From: an uncultured Phascolarctobacterium sp. | GTDB lineage: Bacteria; Bacillota; Negativicutes; Acidaminococcales; Acidaminococcaceae | Assembly: GCA_900757795.1 (NCBI GenBank) | Contig: CAAEPE010000011.1 | Coordinates: forward strand, 1 to 8,457 | Reading direction: 5' to 3' | Length of the DNA: 8,457 nt | Notes under the pieces: model-generated | Seen by the model: only the letters and a program-made list of their open reading frames with translations | The model's database searches: none | What the model was told of the DNA's origin: nothing | Translations under genes and position numbers: made by a program | In this document: positions 6,577 through 8,457 of the stretch, piece after piece | How positions within the stretch are numbered: position 1 is the stretch's first letter | Layout of the letters: each line of letters opens with the position of its first letter

Positions 6577-7917
6577 ATGGCAAGAATGTTTGGTACAGAT
6601 GGTGTTCGCGGTGTGGCTAACATAGAGCTTACTCCGGAGCTGGCTTTTAAATTAGGCTATGCGGCAGCAAAATATTTTAGCAGAGAGGGCAGCGCGCCGA
6701 AAATTATTATCGGCCGCGATACCCGCCGCAGCGGTCAAATGCTGGAAGCAGCTTTGGCAGCAGGCATTTGCAGCGCAGGCGGCAACGCGCATCTTTTGGG
6801 CGTAATGCCGACTCCAGCTGTTTCTTTTCTTACTTCGGTAGTCAATGCTAATGCAGGCGTGGTAATTTCCGCTTCCCACAATCCTTTTGAGGATAACGGC
6901 ATTAAATTTTTCTCCCGCACAGGTCACAAGCTGCCCGATACTGTGGAGGACGAAATAGAAGCTATTGTCAAAACTCCTATTGATTATAGCAAGGCAGTGA
7001 GCGGCAGCAGTGTGGGCAGTATTACCCACGAGGATAATTTGGCAGAGCTGTACATTAAACATATTTTGGGTACTGCTTATGCCGATTTAAAAGGCTTAAA
7101 GGTTGTTATGGACTGCTCTAACGGTGCTAACAGCCAAATCGCACCGGTAATTTTGCGCAGCTTAGGCGCTGAGGTTATCACTATTTTTAACGATCCTAAC
7201 GGCATCAACATTAACAACGGCTGCGGGTCTACCCATTTGGAAGCGTTGCAAAAAAAGGTTGTGGAAGTTGGTGCGCATGTAGGTATTGCTAACGACGGTG
7301 ATGCCGACCGCTGCCTGGCTGTGGACGAAAACGGTGAAGCCTTGGACGGCGACCAAATTATGCTTATCTGCGCTTTAGAATTGATGAAACGTAAAAAATT
7401 AAATGACAATATGTTAGTTGTAACTGTAATGAGCAACGTAGGCCTGCACCAAGCCATGAAAGCGCACGGCGGCAAGACTTGTAAAACTGCCGTAGGCGAC
7501 CGTTATGTTTTGGAAGAAATGCTGAAGCACAATTATTCTATCGGCGGCGAGCAATCCGGTCACATTATTTTCTCCGAATTCGCTAAAACTGGCGATGGCA
7601 TTTTGACTGCCGTACAGCTTTTGTGCGCTATGGTGAAAAATAATAAAACTTTATCCGAGCTTGGTTCTGTGATGACAAAATATCCCCAGGTGCTGCTGAA
7701 TGTGCGGGTAAAAAATAAAAACGGCTGGCAGGAGAAAAACGCTATTCAGGAAGTTATTAAAAAATATCAAGATGAGCTGGGCGATAACGGTCAGATTTTG
7801 GTACGCGCCAGCGGCACTGAGCCTTTAATTCGCGTTATGGCAGAAGGACCTAATCAGGAGCGCTTGGAGCAAATTGCCAGTGCCATTGGTGAGGTTGTAG
7901 TTGCGGAGCTGGCGTAA
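6577..7917 (+). CDS. glmM: Phosphoglucosamine mutase
   Basis: GlmM converts glucosamine-6-phosphate to glucosamine-1-phosphate, the step before GlmU on the way to UDP-GlcNAc for peptidoglycan. The 446 aa length fits the family (about 445-450). The N-terminus MARMFGTDGVRGVAN is diagnostic. The phosphoserine loop is ISASHNPFEDNGIKFF (97-112) with catalytic Ser100; the Mg2+ loop is DGDADR (240-245); the sugar-binding motif is GGEQSGH (323-329); and the phosphate-binding loop is RASGTEPLIRVM (410-421). All key residues are present. In other Firmicutes GlmM binds CdaA and inhibits c-di-AMP synthesis, which gives the cdaA-cdaR-glmM linkage a functional reason. No classic intrinsic terminator follows; hairpin-rich repeat DNA does. 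Confidence 0.98.
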   Translation: MARMFGTDGVRGVANIELTPELAFKLGYAAAKYFSREGSAPKIIIGRDTRRSGQMLEAALAAGICSAGGNAHLLGVMPTPAVSFLTSVVNANAGVVISASHNPFEDNGIKFFSRTGHKLPDTVEDEIEAIVKTPIDYSKAVSGSSVGSITHEDNLAELYIKHILGTAYADLKGLKVVMDCSNGANSQIAPVILRSLGAEVITIFNDPNGININNGCGSTHLEALQKKVVEVGAHVGIANDGDADRCLAVDENGEALDGDQIMLICALELMKRKKLNDNMLVVTVMSNVGLHQAMKAHGGKTCKTAVGDRYVLEEMLKHNYSIGGEQSGHIIFSEFAKTGDGILTAVQLLCAMVKNNKTLSELGSVMTKYPQVLLNVRVKNKNGWQEKNAIQEVIKKYQDELGDNGQILVRASGTEPLIRVMAEGPNQERLEQIASAIGEVVVAELA

Positions 7918-7920
7918 GCG

Positions 7921-7989
7921 CGCACGCCTACCTTTTTACCTACTTCTTTTATAAAAGAAGTAGCAAGAAAGGCGTGCGAGCGGCACGCC
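7921..7989 (+). repeat. Double-hairpin unit with two alternative pairings, after glmM
   Basis: A perfect 24-nt palindrome (7940-7963, arms CTACTTCTTTTA/TAAAAGAAGTAG) is followed by linker CAAGAAA (7964-7970) and a GC hairpin GGCGTGC/GCACGCC (7971-7977/7983-7989, loop GAGCG). GGCGTGCG (7971-7978) can instead pair with CGCACGCC (7921-7928), enclosing the palindrome, so the two folds exclude each other. The layout of an AT hairpin, a CAAGAAA linker and a GC hairpin matches 203-259 and 8003-8060. Confidence 0.7.
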
Positions 7990-8002
7990 AGCGCATATAT
8001 AC

Positions 8003-8068
8003 CTTCTTCTTTCATAACTGAAATAAGAAGCAAGAAAGGTTCGCGCTTTTGAAAAGCGCGGGAAACTT
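8003..8068 (+). repeat. Second double-hairpin unit after glmM
   Basis: The hairpin CTTCTT-C-TTTCA / TGAAA-T-AAGAAG (8003-8014/8019-8030, loop TAAC, one C-T mismatch) is followed by the linker CAAGAAAGG (8031-8039) and a GC-rich hairpin with arms CGCGCTT/AAGCGCG (near 8042-8060). It contains the 14-mer shared with 148-161. It points opposite to copy B, which starts directly after it. Confidence 0.65.
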
Positions 8069-8457
8069 TCGCTTTTTCTTAGCAGAAAAAGCTTGGCAAA
8101 AAGGGCTTTACCATTTTCCTTGGGCTACAAGTTCTTGATTTTGGACAGTGCTTTTGTGTTCGTGGTTCCAGGTAAGCACCGCTCGGCGTTCTATGGCTAT
8201 TGTGGCTGACGCAAAGTGAATTGTAGTTTAAGCGTGCAATTTGCACATTAGAATGAAATTTACACTTTGCGGTAGGCCGCCAAAGCTTTGAATTGCGAGC
8301 CTAAATGACCCGAAGTCTCTAGCCCCAAAAGCTGCGCATTGGGCAAGCGTTGTCGAAGAGTTCGAATTATCTATGAACGTCGAAGATTCTTTGCCGCGCT
8401 TCGAAAAGCGCGCGCTTTTCTTGCAACTTCTTTTGGCGACAAAAGAAGTTGAATAAA
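8069..8457 (-). repeat. Structured non-coding repeat element, copy B (inverted, probably incomplete)
   Basis: This is the inverted partner of the element at 197-743. Read on the minus strand it has the same order: a 12-bp hairpin (8440-8451/8424-8435, stem identical to copy A), a GC hairpin with loop TTCG instead of TTCA, the GCCCAA hairpin, a weaker P1 (8308-8319 with 8162-8173; seven contiguous pairs including two G-T), P2 (CACTTTGCG 8263-8271 with CGCAAAGTG 8210-8218, plus GGCT 8204-8207), the 33-nt identical block (8156-8188), the 29-nt identical block (8096-8124) and the 3' hairpin (8084-8092/8071-8079). The segment inside P2 is about 44 nt, against about 200 nt in copy A. Homology runs to the last base of the window, so the 5' end may lie outside. 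Confidence 0.75.

Noticed and set aside
197..8457. Composite transposon: inverted repeat copies flanking rpsT to glmM
   Set aside because: The enclosed genes are core housekeeping genes in a sensible order, no transposase is present, the copies differ by about 13% and in length, and no target duplication is visible. Two independent copies of a dispersed element are more likely.
7918..8457. glmS ribozyme or other riboswitch next to glmM
   Set aside because: No glmS ribozyme core or other aptamer consensus that I know is recognisable; the sequence is explained by the repeat units.

Overview
The window is about 8.5 kb of chromosome from a low-to-mid GC bacterium, most likely a Bacillota (Firmicutes). 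The linkage of cdaA, ybbR (cdaR) and glmM, the rpsT-lepA neighbourhood and the strong AGGAGG-type ribosome sites support this. The gene content and the lack of the sporulation genes gpr and spoIIP between rpsT and lepA would suit a non-sporulating lineage such as the Negativicutes (for example relatives of Phascolarctobacterium). That placement is inference, not shown by the sequence.

Layout. 1-150: the 3' tip of a tRNA (probably initiator tRNA-fMet), a complete tRNA-Thr(GGU) and a perfect 22-bp intrinsic terminator. 151-760: no convincing protein gene; this stretch holds a 547-nt structured repeat ('copy A', 197-743). 755-1124: rpsT (ribosomal protein S20) on the minus strand, with its own promoter, a TTG start and an intrinsic terminator. 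1193-7917: a plus-strand gene run of lepA, cdaA, ybbR/cdaR, a COG2509-type FAD-dependent dehydrogenase and glmM, with short gaps or overlaps except for 97 bp before glmM. 7918-8457: hairpin-rich DNA and a second, inverted copy of the same repeat ('copy B', 8069-8457, probably running past the window end).

How the genes fit together. CdaA makes c-di-AMP, CdaR (YbbR) is its membrane-anchored regulator, and GlmM makes glucosamine-1-phosphate for cell-wall precursors and is known in other Firmicutes to bind and restrain CdaA. The run therefore couples cell-wall precursor supply to c-di-AMP. LepA (EF4) lies at its head and a flavoprotein of unknown substrate is inserted between cdaR and glmM.

The most interesting part is non-coding. 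Copies A and B align without gaps over 200 nt (173 identities by hand) and again over 93 nt (83 identities), separated by a middle of very different length (225 against 69 nt). Each end carries hairpins, and the middle is enclosed by long-range complementary arms. Several differences between the copies keep base pairing, including two fully compensatory pairs in the 3' hairpin. Substitutions fall evenly over codon positions in the only open frame shared by both copies, so a protein is unlikely. I propose a dispersed structured RNA or structured DNA element sitting at gene 3' ends. The evidence is two copies only, and no promoter was found.
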